Position numbers and translations under genes: made by a program. This document shows positions 1-9,995 of a stretch of DNA of 64,000 bases, one piece after another. The notes beneath the pieces are model-generated. The model saw nothing but the letters and a program-made list of their open reading frames with translations, was not told the origin of the DNA and did not search any database. The stretch comes from Corynebacterium argentoratense DSM 44202. Its GTDB lineage: Bacteria > Actinomycetota > Actinomycetes > Mycobacteriales > Mycobacteriaceae. Location of the stretch: positions 454,338 through 518,337 of the forward strand of contig NC_022198.1 in NCBI RefSeq assembly GCF_000590555.1, in the 5' to 3' direction. Position 1 is the first letter of the stretch, and every line of letters begins with the position of its first letter.

Positions 1-689
<689 letters not shown>

Positions 690-816
690 AAACACCCATC
701 CGTTGATGATGGGGGGTTGCTTACAACGGTGTTTAGCTCGAATGTATTGAATGTTTGCGTCCACTATGCAGTGTCTGAAACAGCACACCTAGCATCGCCT
801 TGTGGGGTGTTGGTTG

Positions 817-935
817 TGTCGGTGGTTGATGGCGGTGAGGATACGCCCGGTCCCTTTCCGAACCCGGAAGCTAAGCTCACCTGCGCCGATGGTACTGCAC
901 ACGGGAGTGTGTGGGAGAGTAGGTCGCCGCCGGCC
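817..935 (+). rRNA. 5S ribosomal RNA
   Basis: The span is about 119 nt and carries the 5S hallmarks CCCGGTCCCTTTCCGAACCCGGAAGCTAAG (seen in two conserved blocks) and the GGGAGAGTAGGTCG 3' loop. Terminal stem I is visible as GTCGGTGG at 818-825 pairing with CCGCCGGC at 927-934, with GU pairs. It is the last gene of the rrn operon. Confidence 0.95.
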
Positions 936-974
936 TAAAACAAAAAACAATAATTATATACAGTCTTGATTGTT

Positions 975-1019
975 GGGAAGGCGTCACTCGTTTGTTCGGT
1001 GGCGTCTTCCCTTCTTTTT
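975..1019 (+). terminator. rrn operon terminator
   Basis: A 13-bp stem, GGGAAGGCGTCAC against GTGGCGTCTTCCC with two GU pairs, is followed directly by TTCTTTTTG. This is a classical intrinsic terminator 40 bases after 5S rRNA. From here to about 1304 I see no gene, only the repeat pair listed next. Confidence 0.9.
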
Positions 1020-1095
1020 GTGTGGCCGTGATTGGGGGTTTTGTTCGGGTGGTGGAGTGTGTGGGTGTCGTCTGTGGGTGGGGTGTGTGGGGTGT

Positions 1096-1253
1096 GAGGC
1101 TGAAACGATTATGAACCCGACCGGTAGGGAGGGTGAGTGTAGTGAGAACACACAACCCCACGCACTTAACTACAGGGCATGGTAGGTAGGTGGGTTGGTG
1201 GGTGCGAGGCTGAAACGATTATGGGCCGTGAGGCGAGTGTAGTGAGAACACAC
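1096..1253. repeat. Two-copy bipartite intergenic repeat
   Basis: The two copies span 1096-1153 and 1206-1253. Each starts with GAGGCTGAAACGATTATG and ends with GAGTGTAGTGAGAACACAC. The middles differ in length (21 and 11 nt), so the two outer blocks are conserved while the centre is free. The copies lie between the rrn terminator and the broken end of the oxidoreductase pseudogene. No open frame runs through them. They may be binding sites, small RNA parts or a duplication scar; the sequence does not decide. Confidence 0.7.
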
Positions 1254-1304
1254 ACCCAACAAACCCACACAGCGCTAGGGCAACGATTAAGAGTGCAGGA
1301 TGTG

Positions 1305-1957
1305 GTCGACGGGTGGGGTCGGTGTTGTCTTGTTGGCAGATCATGATGAAGGGGTGGTGGGGGATTTTCCTTGGTGGATGGTTTGTTCGGCGGTAATCAT
1401 TTGTTGTGGTGTGCCGCCAAGGTGTACTGTGCCGGATTTTTTGGTTTCTGGGTTGGTGCACCAGGGGGTGGCTTCGCTGAGCAAGTAGTCGACTTTGTAG
1501 ATGCCGGGTTTTTTGGGAATGGTGTGTACGGGGTGTCCGGTTATTTTTTGGGCTACTTGCCTGGTGGTGTTTAGTAGTACGGGTTCGTTTGTGGTGCGTA
1601 CGTGTGTGAGTGCGGTTATGGGGTGGTTGGTGTGGATGTGGCCGCCGTTGTTTTGATGATGGTGGCTAGTCGGTGGGTCATTTCACCGCTTCCTCTGTGT
1701 GTGATTGGCCATCCTGTGGATTGTCCGACTGCGGCGAAGAGTAGGCTGATGCCGGCTGTTACGAGGAGATTTGGGGGTCGGATGGCGTGGAGCGCGCAGC
1801 CGCGTAGTAGGGCTTGGGCGGCGTCGTTGGTGAAAGCAGTGAGGGCGAGTACACTGGCAGGCAGTGTTCCGTCAGTGCCGAAGGTAAGGGCGGCTGCGGT
1901 GAGTGCGTTGGGCCCGGATCCGACGATGTGGATGGGGTCGGATGCGTGGGCGTTCAT
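1305..1957 (-). pseudogene. Decayed FAD-dependent phytoene desaturase-like oxidoreductase
   Basis: The first frame (stop at 1616) begins with a dinucleotide-binding motif, HIVGSGPNALTAAA. It then jumps to FGTDGTLPASVLALTAF, which in full-length relatives as I recall them lies over 100 residues later, so an in-frame deletion is inferred. Near 1650 the frame breaks: the next frame reads GGHIHTNHPITALTHV, then LLNTTRQVAQKITGHPV and KPGIYKVDYLLSEATPW. A second break near 1350 leads to HPFIMICQQDNTDPTR, after which homology stops. Normal members are about 500 residues, so the C-terminus is also lost. With two frameshifts, one deletion and one truncation, it cannot make a functional enzyme. It faces the rrn operon. 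Confidence 0.8.
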
Positions 1958-1966
1958 GGGGTAATT

Positions 1967-2581
1967 CTACAGTGGCAGCAGGTTGAATCGGGTGCTGCGG
2001 ACTTCTTCGAAGCGGTTTTTGTTTGCTTCGAGGAGGTTCCATTCGCGCCCCGGGATGTTCTTGATTGCTTCCTTCCACACAGTGGTGTCGGGGGTGGCCC
2101 AGTCGATGGGCATGGGGGAGACTTCTTCTAGGGTGCCTTGGCGGCTTCGGCGGCCTGGGACGGCGACTGTTGCTACGCGGTCGCCGAGTGCGCAGGGGTG
2201 GCCGAGGCTTTTCATGGGGCGTACTGCGAGGGCGTAACGGTCCGCGGCGTCATTGATACGGACGAGTGCCATGAGGGTGAGGTCGTGGTCGCCTTTGGCG
2301 GCGACGATGGCGGGGGCTAGTGGGTAGGTGTCGTAGAGGTCTTGGGAGTCGCCGATGCGGCGGCTGACGGCGATCATGGAGCCGAGCATGAGGGCGGCGA
2401 CGACTAGGAGGGATGCGGCGAATAGTAGACCGGTGGGGGTGAGGCCGCTGATGAAGTAGACGATGATCGCGGCGGCGATGAATACAGCGGTGAGGATGTA
2501 GCCGGAGAGTTTGAGGCGGCCGGCGTCACGGTTGAATTCGTTGTGGATTTTGTTGTGGGCGGCGTCTACGGGGATGTGCAT
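1967..2581 (-). CDS. DUF3239 family membrane protein
   Basis: A protein of about 204 residues with two adjacent hydrophobic helices near residues 27-70 (GYILTAVFIAAAIIVYFIS and LLFAASLLVVAALMLGSM), followed by a soluble C-terminal domain containing a small beta-rich stretch (ALGDRVATVAVPGRR). It matches the actinobacterial DUF3239 family, whose function is unknown. I chose the ATG at 2581, ten bases after the helicase stop; an upstream ATG at 2620 would overlap the helicase gene. It is the last gene of a three-gene leftward operon. Confidence 0.75.
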   Translation of the reverse strand: MHIPVDAAHNKIHNEFNRDAGRLKLSGYILTAVFIAAAIIVYFISGLTPTGLLFAASLLVVAALMLGSMIAVSRRIGDSQDLYDTYPLAPAIVAAKGDHDLTLMALVRINDAADRYALAVRPMKSLGHPCALGDRVATVAVPGRRSRQGTLEEVSPMPIDWATPDTTVWKEAIKNIPGREWNLLEANKNRFEEVRSTRFNLLPL

Positions 2582-2591
2582 AGTAGATAGT

Positions 2592-4238
2592 TTAGGTGGG
2601 ACCGATGAGATCGTCGGCATCGACGATGCGGTAGGCGTAGCCTTGTTCGGCGAGGAAGCGTTGGCGGTGGGCAGCGTAGTCGACGTCGAGGGAGTCTCGG
2701 GTGACGACGGAGTAGAAGTGGGCTTCGCCGCCGTCGGATTTGGGGCGGAGCAAGCGGCCGAGGCGTTGGGCTTCTTCTTGGCGGGAGCCGAAGGTTCCGG
2801 ACACTTGGATGGCGACGGCTGCTTCGGGTAGGTCGATGGAGAAGTTTGCGACTTTGGAGACGACGAGTACGTTGATGTCGCCGTTGCGAAATTGGTCGAA
2901 GAGTTTTTCTCGGACGGTGTTACGGGTTTTGCCTTCGATCACTGGGACGTCTAGGCGGCGGCCAATGTCTTCGAGTTGGTCGAGGTAGGCCCCGATGATC
3001 AGGGTGGGTTGCCCTTTGTGCCGGTTTAAGATGCGGGTGACGACGGGGAATTTTTGTTCGCTGCAGGCGGCGAGGCGGTAGCGTTCCTTTGGCTCTGCGG
3101 TGGCGTAGAGCATTCGTTCTGCTGGCTCCATGGTGCAGCGAACTTCGACGCAGTCGGCGGTGGCGATGAACCCTTGGGCTTCGATGTCCTTCCAGGGGGC
3201 GTCGTAGCGTTTGGGGCCGATGAGTGAGAAGACGTCGCCTTCGCGTCCGTCTTCGCGCACGAGGGTTGCGGTGAGGCCTAGGCGACGGCGGGATTGCAGG
3301 TCGCTGGTCATGCGGAAGACAGGGGCGGGTAGCAGGTGCACTTCGTCGTAGATGATGAGGCCCCAGTCGCGGGAGTCAAAGAGCTCGAGTGCGCGGTACT
3401 CGCCTTTGGTTTTGCGGGTGACGACTTGGTAGGTGGCAATGGTGACGGGGCGGATTTCTTTTTTCTCGCCCGAGTATTCGCCGATTTCTTCGGCGGTGAG
3501 GCTGGTGCGTTTGATAAGTTCGTCGCGCCACTGTCGGCCCGCGACGGTGTTGGTGACCAGGATGAGGGTGGTGGCTTGGGCCCGGGCCATCGCTGCGGCA
3601 CCCACCATGGTTTTACCCGCACCACAGGGCAGGACCACTACTCCAGAGCCACCTTCCCAGAAACTATCGGCGGCGTAGCGTTGGTAGTCGCGTAGCTCCC
3701 AGTCGTCTTCTTCGAGGGCGATGGGGTGGGCTTCACCATCGACGTAGCCTGCGAGGTCTTCTGCCGGCCAGCCGACTTTGAGTAGTTCTTGTTTGAGGCG
3801 GCCGCGTTCGCTGGGGTGGACGACGTAGGTGTGCTCATCTATGCGCGCACCCAACATGGGGGCGATCTTTTTCTGACGGGAGACTTCCGCCAGGATTGCG
3901 GGTTCTTCCGATTCCAAAATAAGCCCGTGGGCTGGGTGTTTGTGTAACCGTACCCTGCCGTAGCGCGACATGGTTTCCGCGACGTCAATAAGAAGCGGTT
4001 GTGGTACAGGGAAGCGGGAGAATCGGTCGAGTACGTCCACGAGCTGTTCGGCGTCATGGCCTGCGGCACGCGCATTCCATAGCGCAAGCGGGGTGATGCG
4101 GTAGGTGTGCACATGCTCGGGTGCGCGCTCGAGCTCAGCAAAAGGTGCAAGTGCTGCGCGGGCAACGTCCGCTTGGGGGTGATCGACCTCCAACAGCACG
4201 GTCTTATCGGATTGGACGATCAAAGGGCCACCGGACAA
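2592..4238 (-). CDS. XPB-type DNA repair helicase
   Basis: A 548-residue superfamily-2 helicase of the XPB/Ercc3 type found in actinobacteria and archaea, an ATP-driven 3'-5' DNA translocase linked to repair. Visible motifs in order are a damage-recognition-like N-terminus, Walker A PCGAGKT near residue 206, DEVH (YDEVHLLP) near 298, the RED motif (VREDGRE) typical of XPB, and motif VI QRLGRLLRPK near 498. The start is TTG, supported by an AAGGAG ribosome site six bases upstream. It lies ten bases after the helicase-associated gene, so the two are almost surely co-transcribed. In mycobacteria the homologue is non-essential; its exact repair role here is inferred. Confidence 0.92.
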   Translation of the reverse strand: MSGGPLIVQSDKTVLLEVDHPQADVARAALAPFAELERAPEHVHTYRITPLALWNARAAGHDAEQLVDVLDRFSRFPVPQPLLIDVAETMSRYGRVRLHKHPAHGLILESEEPAILAEVSRQKKIAPMLGARIDEHTYVVHPSERGRLKQELLKVGWPAEDLAGYVDGEAHPIALEEDDWELRDYQRYAADSFWEGGSGVVVLPCGAGKTMVGAAAMARAQATTLILVTNTVAGRQWRDELIKRTSLTAEEIGEYSGEKKEIRPVTIATYQVVTRKTKGEYRALELFDSRDWGLIIYDEVHLLPAPVFRMTSDLQSRRRLGLTATLVREDGREGDVFSLIGPKRYDAPWKDIEAQGFIATADCVEVRCTMEPAERMLYATAEPKERYRLAACSEQKFPVVTRILNRHKGQPTLIIGAYLDQLEDIGRRLDVPVIEGKTRNTVREKLFDQFRNGDINVLVVSKVANFSIDLPEAAVAIQVSGTFGSRQEEAQRLGRLLRPKSDGGEAHFYSVVTRDSLDVDYAAHRQRFLAEQGYAYRIVDADDLIGPT

Positions 4239-4248
4239 AACGCACTCC

Positions 4249-6675
4249 TTAGAACTTCAGATCGCTGTCAGCCGGCACGAGGATGCCCGCCACCCGGTCG
4301 ATGCTGACTCGACGGGGAAGACCCTGGGAATCAACCCCGGTTAATGCACCGCTCAGAATACGGCATGTGTCAAGCTGCAGCACCTGCAGGCCGCCCCGAC
4401 TGTGCTCGAATTCGACGCGCACGGGCACCTTGGCTTGAGATGCCGCGGCAACCACGGTGATGACATCGCGCCCACTCAGCTGCTGACCTTCCGCGTCGCA
4501 TACGGCCTGCCACTGGGGGGTGTCTTCCACACCAATGCGGCGAACAACGGCATCCACCATCGCAGGGTCGAGCGGGGCGTGTTGGCCATCAATGGTTGCC
4601 GGGGGACTGAACTGTCCGGCGGGGCGAGCCGTGTGACGGTCGGAGATTTCGAAACGCCGCACACTCAAGTCAACAACCTCGCCGTCTAGCGACTCAGCGG
4701 CGGGGGAGAAACCGGCATTACGCAGCAGATCCAACAGCATTGTGGGCGCCACCGTACTGATTGCCACGGTGGGTGCAAGCAGCCGTAGCTCAGCCGAGGG
4801 CACGGCCTGTGCTGCGTGCGCCAGCATCTCCGGGTCCTCGCAGCGCAAAAAACAGCTTGCAGCCCCGACACGAAGCACCCCGTGTGCGCGTTCGGCATCG
4901 GCCAGAGCGTACACAAGCGGCTGGGGAAGTTCCCCCACTACATAAGTCTCCAGCAATGTTTTCATTTCCGGGACGCTGACGCCGCGTTCCAGACCGCGCG
5001 CAATGGACTCCGGGGAGATGCGGAATACGGTCGCAACACCCGCGGATTCTGTGTCGGCAAAAGCGAGCAGCATGCGTTGGACATTCGGTGCCAGTGGGCC
5101 GGGCGCCAAAATGGTGTGGTCGGCTTGAGCAATCAGGTAATCCACCGGCGCAGGGAAGAGTTGTGCTGCGCGCTCCACGCCTTCAAGCAGCAGCGATCCG
5201 GCCGCATATATTTCCACTCCGTCGATGGTGTGGCGCGATACCAGCCCCAGCCACGAAGCCTCCCGCAGTACATTGCCGAAGGCGTCACGCGGGTGCTTCG
5301 GAACATCGCCTGGGGCCAGCACTGACGCGACGTCAACAATGTCGTCAAGGGACAAAGTGACGACTGTTTCCGCATGTTGGTGGCAGTGCCTAAACACCCG
5401 TATCAGTAGCTTTTTGGTTGTCACCACGATGGGGTCGCTGTGCTCGGGGGCGAAGAGTTTTGGTTTCTGGTGCTGCTCCTCCGCGGTTTTCATTAATGAC
5501 GCCGTGGAGAGCACCGACGCCAACCAACCTCGTGCAAGCAAGCTCCAACGAGCCGCTTGGTCGGAATCGATCCACTGCTGGGAAGACTCCGTGACGGCAA
5601 GGAAGGAAAACCGTCCATAGTCGGGTTCGGGGTGGGGCACGCCGACGGTCAGGAGGTCTGCGCCCTGCAGGACACCGATGATGTCAGCAAGCTGTTCAAA
5701 GTCCAGACCGAGGGTTTTAGCCAACGCGTTAGCCGCACGGACGCCGACCTGCTCGGATGCGACCAGCTCGACCGGCTGCTGCTCGATAATAGTCACCACG
5801 TCGTAGGCCACGCGTACGACCTCCAGGGCTGCAGCGACGCACGCATCGTCAACCTGCTTAAGCGTGGGGCCGCCTGCGTGCGGAGTGTATCCGGGGTAGA
5901 CCAGCGGGGCGAGGTGACCTCCGTTGGCATAAGCTCGCACGGTGTTGGGCAGGCGCACTCGGCCCTCAACCGGGGGAGCGAGCTCCAGAACACCACGACG
6001 AAGCAGCGAAGGAACAGGGGTGTGCGCGTCCAGATCCAACGAGCGGCTGAACCCATAGCCACCACTGGTAGCCAGGGTAGTGACCACCCTGCGCTCCTCG
6101 GGGCTTAAACCCTCGAGCAGCTGCGGAATGCCCGCCGCAGGAATAGAGACATCCGCCAGCACACACAGTGCTGACAAACGGTTGAGATTGCTATGCCGAA
6201 CATGGGGAGAGAGAACAAACGCCTGCGGATTGCCCCACGCAATTCCCGCCACTATCAGATCGACGAAGGCACTGCGGAGTTCAGCCATACTGGGCCGGTA
6301 GTTGTCGCCCAATGACGCCGCGTCTGCCCTGGAGACAATGAGCGCCGCGACGTCATCAAGTTGAAAAGTGCGCGGGGTGTTTGCTCCGGAACGCTCGAGG
6401 CCATCGAGGCGCTGTTGCTCCGTGGCTTCAACAATTGCGGCAGATAGCGAAGACAAGGTGGGCGGGTAGGCCCTGTCCACGCAACGTGCGAGTTGTGTAA
6501 ACGTTGACACTTGGGAGACTGTGCGCTCGGGCTGGTGGGCGACGATAGCGCAGATGACCTCGCGCGGACAGGTTGCCAGCCACTGTTCGTAGGAAGCGAG
6601 CTGCCCTTCAGCCGGTGCGAGAGTATCGAGAACACCGCTGGAGAAGCTGGCAGGGCAGGGATTCATAGCAGACAA
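4249..6675 (-). CDS. Helicase-associated protein (helicase C-terminal domain 3 family)
   Basis: An 808-residue protein of the family that almost always sits next to XPB helicase in actinobacteria (Pfam Helicase_C_3; related to the XPB/TFB2 interaction region). The recognisable domain lies roughly at residues 480-640 (around DYLIAQADHTILAPGPLAP and FRISPESIARGLERG). No Walker motifs are present, so it is not itself a helicase. It heads the operon with the XPB gene and DUF3239. An adaptor or regulator of the helicase is the natural inference, by analogy with the eukaryotic p52/XPB pairing. ATG at 6666 is an alternative start. Confidence 0.85.
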   Translation of the reverse strand: MSAMNPCPASFSSGVLDTLAPAEGQLASYEQWLATCPREVICAIVAHQPERTVSQVSTFTQLARCVDRAYPPTLSSLSAAIVEATEQQRLDGLERSGANTPRTFQLDDVAALIVSRADAASLGDNYRPSMAELRSAFVDLIVAGIAWGNPQAFVLSPHVRHSNLNRLSALCVLADVSIPAAGIPQLLEGLSPEERRVVTTLATSGGYGFSRSLDLDAHTPVPSLLRRGVLELAPPVEGRVRLPNTVRAYANGGHLAPLVYPGYTPHAGGPTLKQVDDACVAAALEVVRVAYDVVTIIEQQPVELVASEQVGVRAANALAKTLGLDFEQLADIIGVLQGADLLTVGVPHPEPDYGRFSFLAVTESSQQWIDSDQAARWSLLARGWLASVLSTASLMKTAEEQHQKPKLFAPEHSDPIVVTTKKLLIRVFRHCHQHAETVVTLSLDDIVDVASVLAPGDVPKHPRDAFGNVLREASWLGLVSRHTIDGVEIYAAGSLLLEGVERAAQLFPAPVDYLIAQADHTILAPGPLAPNVQRMLLAFADTESAGVATVFRISPESIARGLERGVSVPEMKTLLETYVVGELPQPLVYALADAERAHGVLRVGAASCFLRCEDPEMLAHAAQAVPSAELRLLAPTVAISTVAPTMLLDLLRNAGFSPAAESLDGEVVDLSVRRFEISDRHTARPAGQFSPPATIDGQHAPLDPAMVDAVVRRIGVEDTPQWQAVCDAEGQQLSGRDVITVVAAASQAKVPVRVEFEHSRGGLQVLQLDTCRILSGALTGVDSQGLPRRVSIDRVAGILVPADSDLKF

Positions 6676-6735
6676 TTATCCCACAGTAGGGGTGAAGTCG
6701 TTGCAGTTAGTGCCCGCATCTGCGACAATGAGCAC

Positions 6736-6936
6736 ATGAGTAAAAGCGCTGATGTTGAGAAGAAGTCCTACGTAGACCCGGGCTGGCCCACACACGTTGC
6801 CGGCGGCGGTCACCCCGTAACCGAGCTGGTCTCCAAGGTTGCTGGTGCATCCAGCCCCTATGGTGACGAGACCATCTTCCCCGTCCCCGCATCCCAGCTG
6901 GGTTACGTCCACCCCTACACCAAGGTCAATAAGTAA
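6736..6936 (+). CDS. Small conserved corynebacterial protein
   Basis: A 66-residue protein beginning MSKSADVEKK, with a glycine/proline-rich middle (GWPTHVAGGGHP) and ending YVHPYTKVNK. It has no signal peptide or membrane segment. The start ATG at 6736 is divergent from the helicase-associated gene, 60 bases away. I believe it is conserved in the genus but I do not know its function. It ends just before a strong two-way terminator shared with rpf1. Confidence 0.7.
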   Translation: MSKSADVEKKSYVDPGWPTHVAGGGHPVTELVSKVAGASSPYGDETIFPVPASQLGYVHPYTKVNK

Positions 6937-6954
6937 TACTTCAAGTGCACAAGC

Positions 6955-7000
6955 AAAACCCCCGGACACTGCCTTTCTAGCAGGCCGGGGGTTTGTGTTG
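6955..7000. terminator. Bidirectional intrinsic terminator
   Basis: AAACCCCCGG at 6956-6965 pairs with CCGGGGGTTT at 6985-6994. The T-run lies on the plus side, and A-rich DNA upstream gives a U-run on the minus transcript. It sits between two convergent genes and can serve both. Confidence 0.85.
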
Positions 7001-7006
7001 TGCAGA

Positions 7007-7666
<660 letters not shown>

Positions 7667-7705
7667 CTAGACGTTTATAACGAAATAGTCACGCTAAAAG
7701 CACAA

Positions 7706-7717
7706 AAAGTTTGCAGA
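7706..7717. promoter_or_regulatory. RamB-like motif upstream of rpf1
   Basis: AAAGTTTGCAGA resembles the RamB operator consensus I recall from C. glutamicum (AACTTTGCAAA or its reverse). It sits about 80 bases before the rpf1 start. Control of corynebacterial rpf genes by RamA/RamB is known from the literature; binding here is inferred from two or three mismatches. Confidence 0.4.
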
Positions 7718-7919
7718 TTTGTTATCAAATTTTAGAAATGGCAGGTCAGGGCGATAAAAGTGCGTTAAAAAAGGTGGTGTGATTCGTGTCGCCCTCGCCC
7801 GCGCAGTGCAACGCCACGGTGCGCGCGAGGGAACAATAGCAGCCTGCGGCGCGTTAAAGTGGGCGTTAGGTTATAGCTCACCCCTCAACGAACGCGAAAA
7901 CGATAAAAAGGAGAAACTC

Positions 7920-8300
7920 ATGCCCATCGGCAAAGTGAAGTGGTACGACCTCGAACGCGGCTTCGGTTTCGTTAGCAACCCCGGCGAAGAAGACTGCTTC
8001 CTGCCCAAGTCCGTACTGCCTGAGGGGATCGATGACCTCTACCCGGGGCAGAGGATCGAATTCGACTTTGTCGCCGGCCGCAAAGGCCCCCAGGTCCTGC
8101 GCATGGAAGTGCTCGATCCCCCCAAGCACAAGGTGCATAAGTACAGTGCGGATCAGCTAGGGAGCATGGTCGCAGACTTAGTCACCCTCCTGGAAACCAC
8201 GGTGCAGCCGGGGCTCGCCGCCGGTCGATACCCGGAGAAAAAGGTGGGCCGACAGGTCGCAGAGATCCTGCGCGTCGTCGCCACCGAACTCGACGCCTAA
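7920..8300 (+). CDS. cspB: Cold-shock protein, long C-terminal type
   Basis: A 126-residue protein. Residues 1-65 are a cold-shock domain with RNP1 (ERGFGFV) and a shifted RNP2 (EDCFLPKSVLP) for single-stranded nucleic acid binding. Residues 70-126 are an extra helical tail with many charged residues, longer than the usual 67-residue CspA. The start has a strong AAAAAGGAG site. The symbol is inferred from the longer-form cold-shock protein and its position next to rpf1; I am less sure of the letter than of the family. Confidence 0.9.
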   Translation: MPIGKVKWYDLERGFGFVSNPGEEDCFLPKSVLPEGIDDLYPGQRIEFDFVAGRKGPQVLRMEVLDPPKHKVHKYSADQLGSMVADLVTLLETTVQPGLAAGRYPEKKVGRQVAEILRVVATELDA

Positions 8301-8336
8301 GCAACCCCCGAAAACCGGAACAGCCGGGATCCAACC

Positions 8337-8363
8337 GAGCCCCAGCCCAGCCCAGCCCAGCCC
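8337..8363. repeat. CCCAG tandem repeat
   Basis: Four to five uninterrupted copies of the pentamer CCCAG lie between two convergent genes. It is non-coding and likely a slippage tract, possibly variable between strains. Confidence 0.8.
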
Positions 8364-8376
8364 ATTGCCCCAGGTT

Positions 8377-9081
8377 CTAGACCAGGGGAATGGGCTTTTC
8401 ATCATCAAAGGCAGTGTGTTCCGCCTGGCCAAGGATCTCCGCCGGGGGCGTATCCGAATGGGCACCGCAACCAAACCCAAGCTGCACAACCCTGCCGTCA
8501 GCAGAATACTCATTGGTGCACACACCGAATCCTTCGCCAATGACCTCCCCGGCGGGAACACAAAAAGCACAGGTCTTACAGAACAACTTCGCCGCGCGAG
8601 CAAAATCCGAATTCGGACCAGTTTCGCCTTTGCGCCAGCGGTCCTTCGCAGCAGACAACCCCTGTTCACTCAGTGCGTAACCATCGTCACCGCGCTCAAG
8701 TCGGGGATCGTCCGGACGCGGAGGCATCTGATCATTAGGCCCCAAATCTCCCGGGCGGACACGATCCTCATAAGGAACCCACTCCGGGGCCTTCAACGCC
8801 TCATTGCCAGGCAGCAAAGCAACCTCATTAATGGTCACGTGCTCGCTGCCCGGGGCACAGGCCACCACAGCCGTCCACTCCCATCCCGGATAGCCTGGAA
8901 CAGACGCTGAGAAACGATGCAAAGCCAGATTTTCCCCCAAGCGTCGAACCCCCAAATGACGCCCAACAGGCCCCTCATCGAGCTCAAGAAGCGCGGCGCG
9001 CGCAACGTCGCGGGCAGCATCGCCACACAGCGGTGTTGTTGAATCAGGCACCTGTCCATTATCCACGGTTGCCACCAGCAA
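8377..9081 (-). CDS. DUF3027 family protein with cysteine cluster
   Basis: A 234-residue actinobacterial protein of the DUF3027 family, function unknown. The N-terminal part (residues 20-110) is conserved around VGRHLGVRRLGENLALHRF and GWEWTAVVACAPG. The C-terminal part has CKTCAFC, then a later Cys in GVCTNEY and another in GFGCGAHSD, spaced as expected for a metal site; similar C-termini also resemble a DUF3039-like module. No membrane segment is seen. It is divergent from the cyclotransferase gene with only 38 bases between starts, so their promoters must be close or overlapping. Confidence 0.85.
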   Translation of the reverse strand: MLVATVDNGQVPDSTTPLCGDAARDVARAALLELDEGPVGRHLGVRRLGENLALHRFSASVPGYPGWEWTAVVACAPGSEHVTINEVALLPGNEALKAPEWVPYEDRVRPGDLGPNDQMPPRPDDPRLERGDDGYALSEQGLSAAKDRWRKGETGPNSDFARAAKLFCKTCAFCVPAGEVIGEGFGVCTNEYSADGRVVQLGFGCGAHSDTPPAEILGQAEHTAFDDEKPIPLV

Positions 9082-9119
9082 TCAACCCAGACCCCACGCC
9101 CTTCAGGCATGATAGAGCC

Positions 9120-9989
9120 ATGCGCCAGGCAGCACACCAGCACACCCGAGCACACGCGCGCGCACTCCTCATCACCTGTGCAGCAGCGCTCCCACTAGCC
9201 ACCGCCTGCACACAACTCGACCCCGACCACGTAGAACAGCTACGGGCAGAGGTCATCACTCGTTACCCCTTCGACGCCGACAGCTTCACCCAAGGCCTCG
9301 AATTCGACAACACGGGCAACCTCCTCGTCTCCACCGGATGGTGGGGAGAAGGCCGGGTCTACCGCACCACCATCGAAGGCACAGAAACAGCCACCTCAGA
9401 AGTCCTCGACCCCGAACTATTCGGCGAAGGGATCACCGTCGCCCAACCATCCGGACCACTATGGCAACTCACCTGGAAAGCCGGAACAGCCTACAAACGC
9501 GACCCCCACACCCTAAGAACACAAGACACCGTCACCTACCGAGGCCAAGGCTGGGGACTGTGCGCCTACGAGGACTACCTCGTCATGTCCGACGGCAGCG
9601 CAACCCTCACGTTGCGCGACCCGCACACCTTTGACGTCATCGGCACACGCGACGTCATCAATCCAGACACGGGCGAAAAAATAGACAAACTCAACGAACT
9701 CGATTGCACCTACGACCGCCACGGCCACAACGCACCCCGAGTGCTAGCCAACCGCTTCCTCACCACAGACGTCTACGAAATCAACCCGGACGACGGCCAC
9801 GTCACCGCGCACATTGACGCATCCGGCCTGCCCAACAACGCAACACCCGACCCAAACAACGTCCTCAACGGCATCGCCACAGCTAACCCTCACGAACGCA
9901 ACAGCGACGCAGGCACCGCAGGACGGCTATTCATGACAGGCAAACGCTGGCCAGACCTGTACGAGGTCGCCCTCGTCAACGTAGAATAA
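9120..9989 (+). CDS. Glutaminyl-peptide cyclotransferase lipoprotein
   Basis: A 289-residue protein of the bacterial/plant-type glutamine cyclotransferase family, which forms pyroglutamate at peptide N-termini on a five-blade beta-propeller. The N-terminus has a positively charged region and a hydrophobic stretch ending in the lipobox LATAC near residue 30, so it is probably anchored to the outer face of the membrane. Propeller motifs seen are DADSFTQGLEFD, YRGQGWGLCAYEDYLVMSDGS and NELDCTYD. The ATG at 9120 was chosen because an upstream ATG (9033) would add residues before the signal peptide. It is followed six bases later by a DUF2771 gene. Confidence 0.9.
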   Translation: MRQAAHQHTRAHARALLITCAAALPLATACTQLDPDHVEQLRAEVITRYPFDADSFTQGLEFDNTGNLLVSTGWWGEGRVYRTTIEGTETATSEVLDPELFGEGITVAQPSGPLWQLTWKAGTAYKRDPHTLRTQDTVTYRGQGWGLCAYEDYLVMSDGSATLTLRDPHTFDVIGTRDVINPDTGEKIDKLNELDCTYDRHGHNAPRVLANRFLTTDVYEINPDDGHVTAHIDASGLPNNATPDPNNVLNGIATANPHERNSDAGTAGRLFMTGKRWPDLYEVALVNVE

Positions 9990-9995
9990 TCCCCC

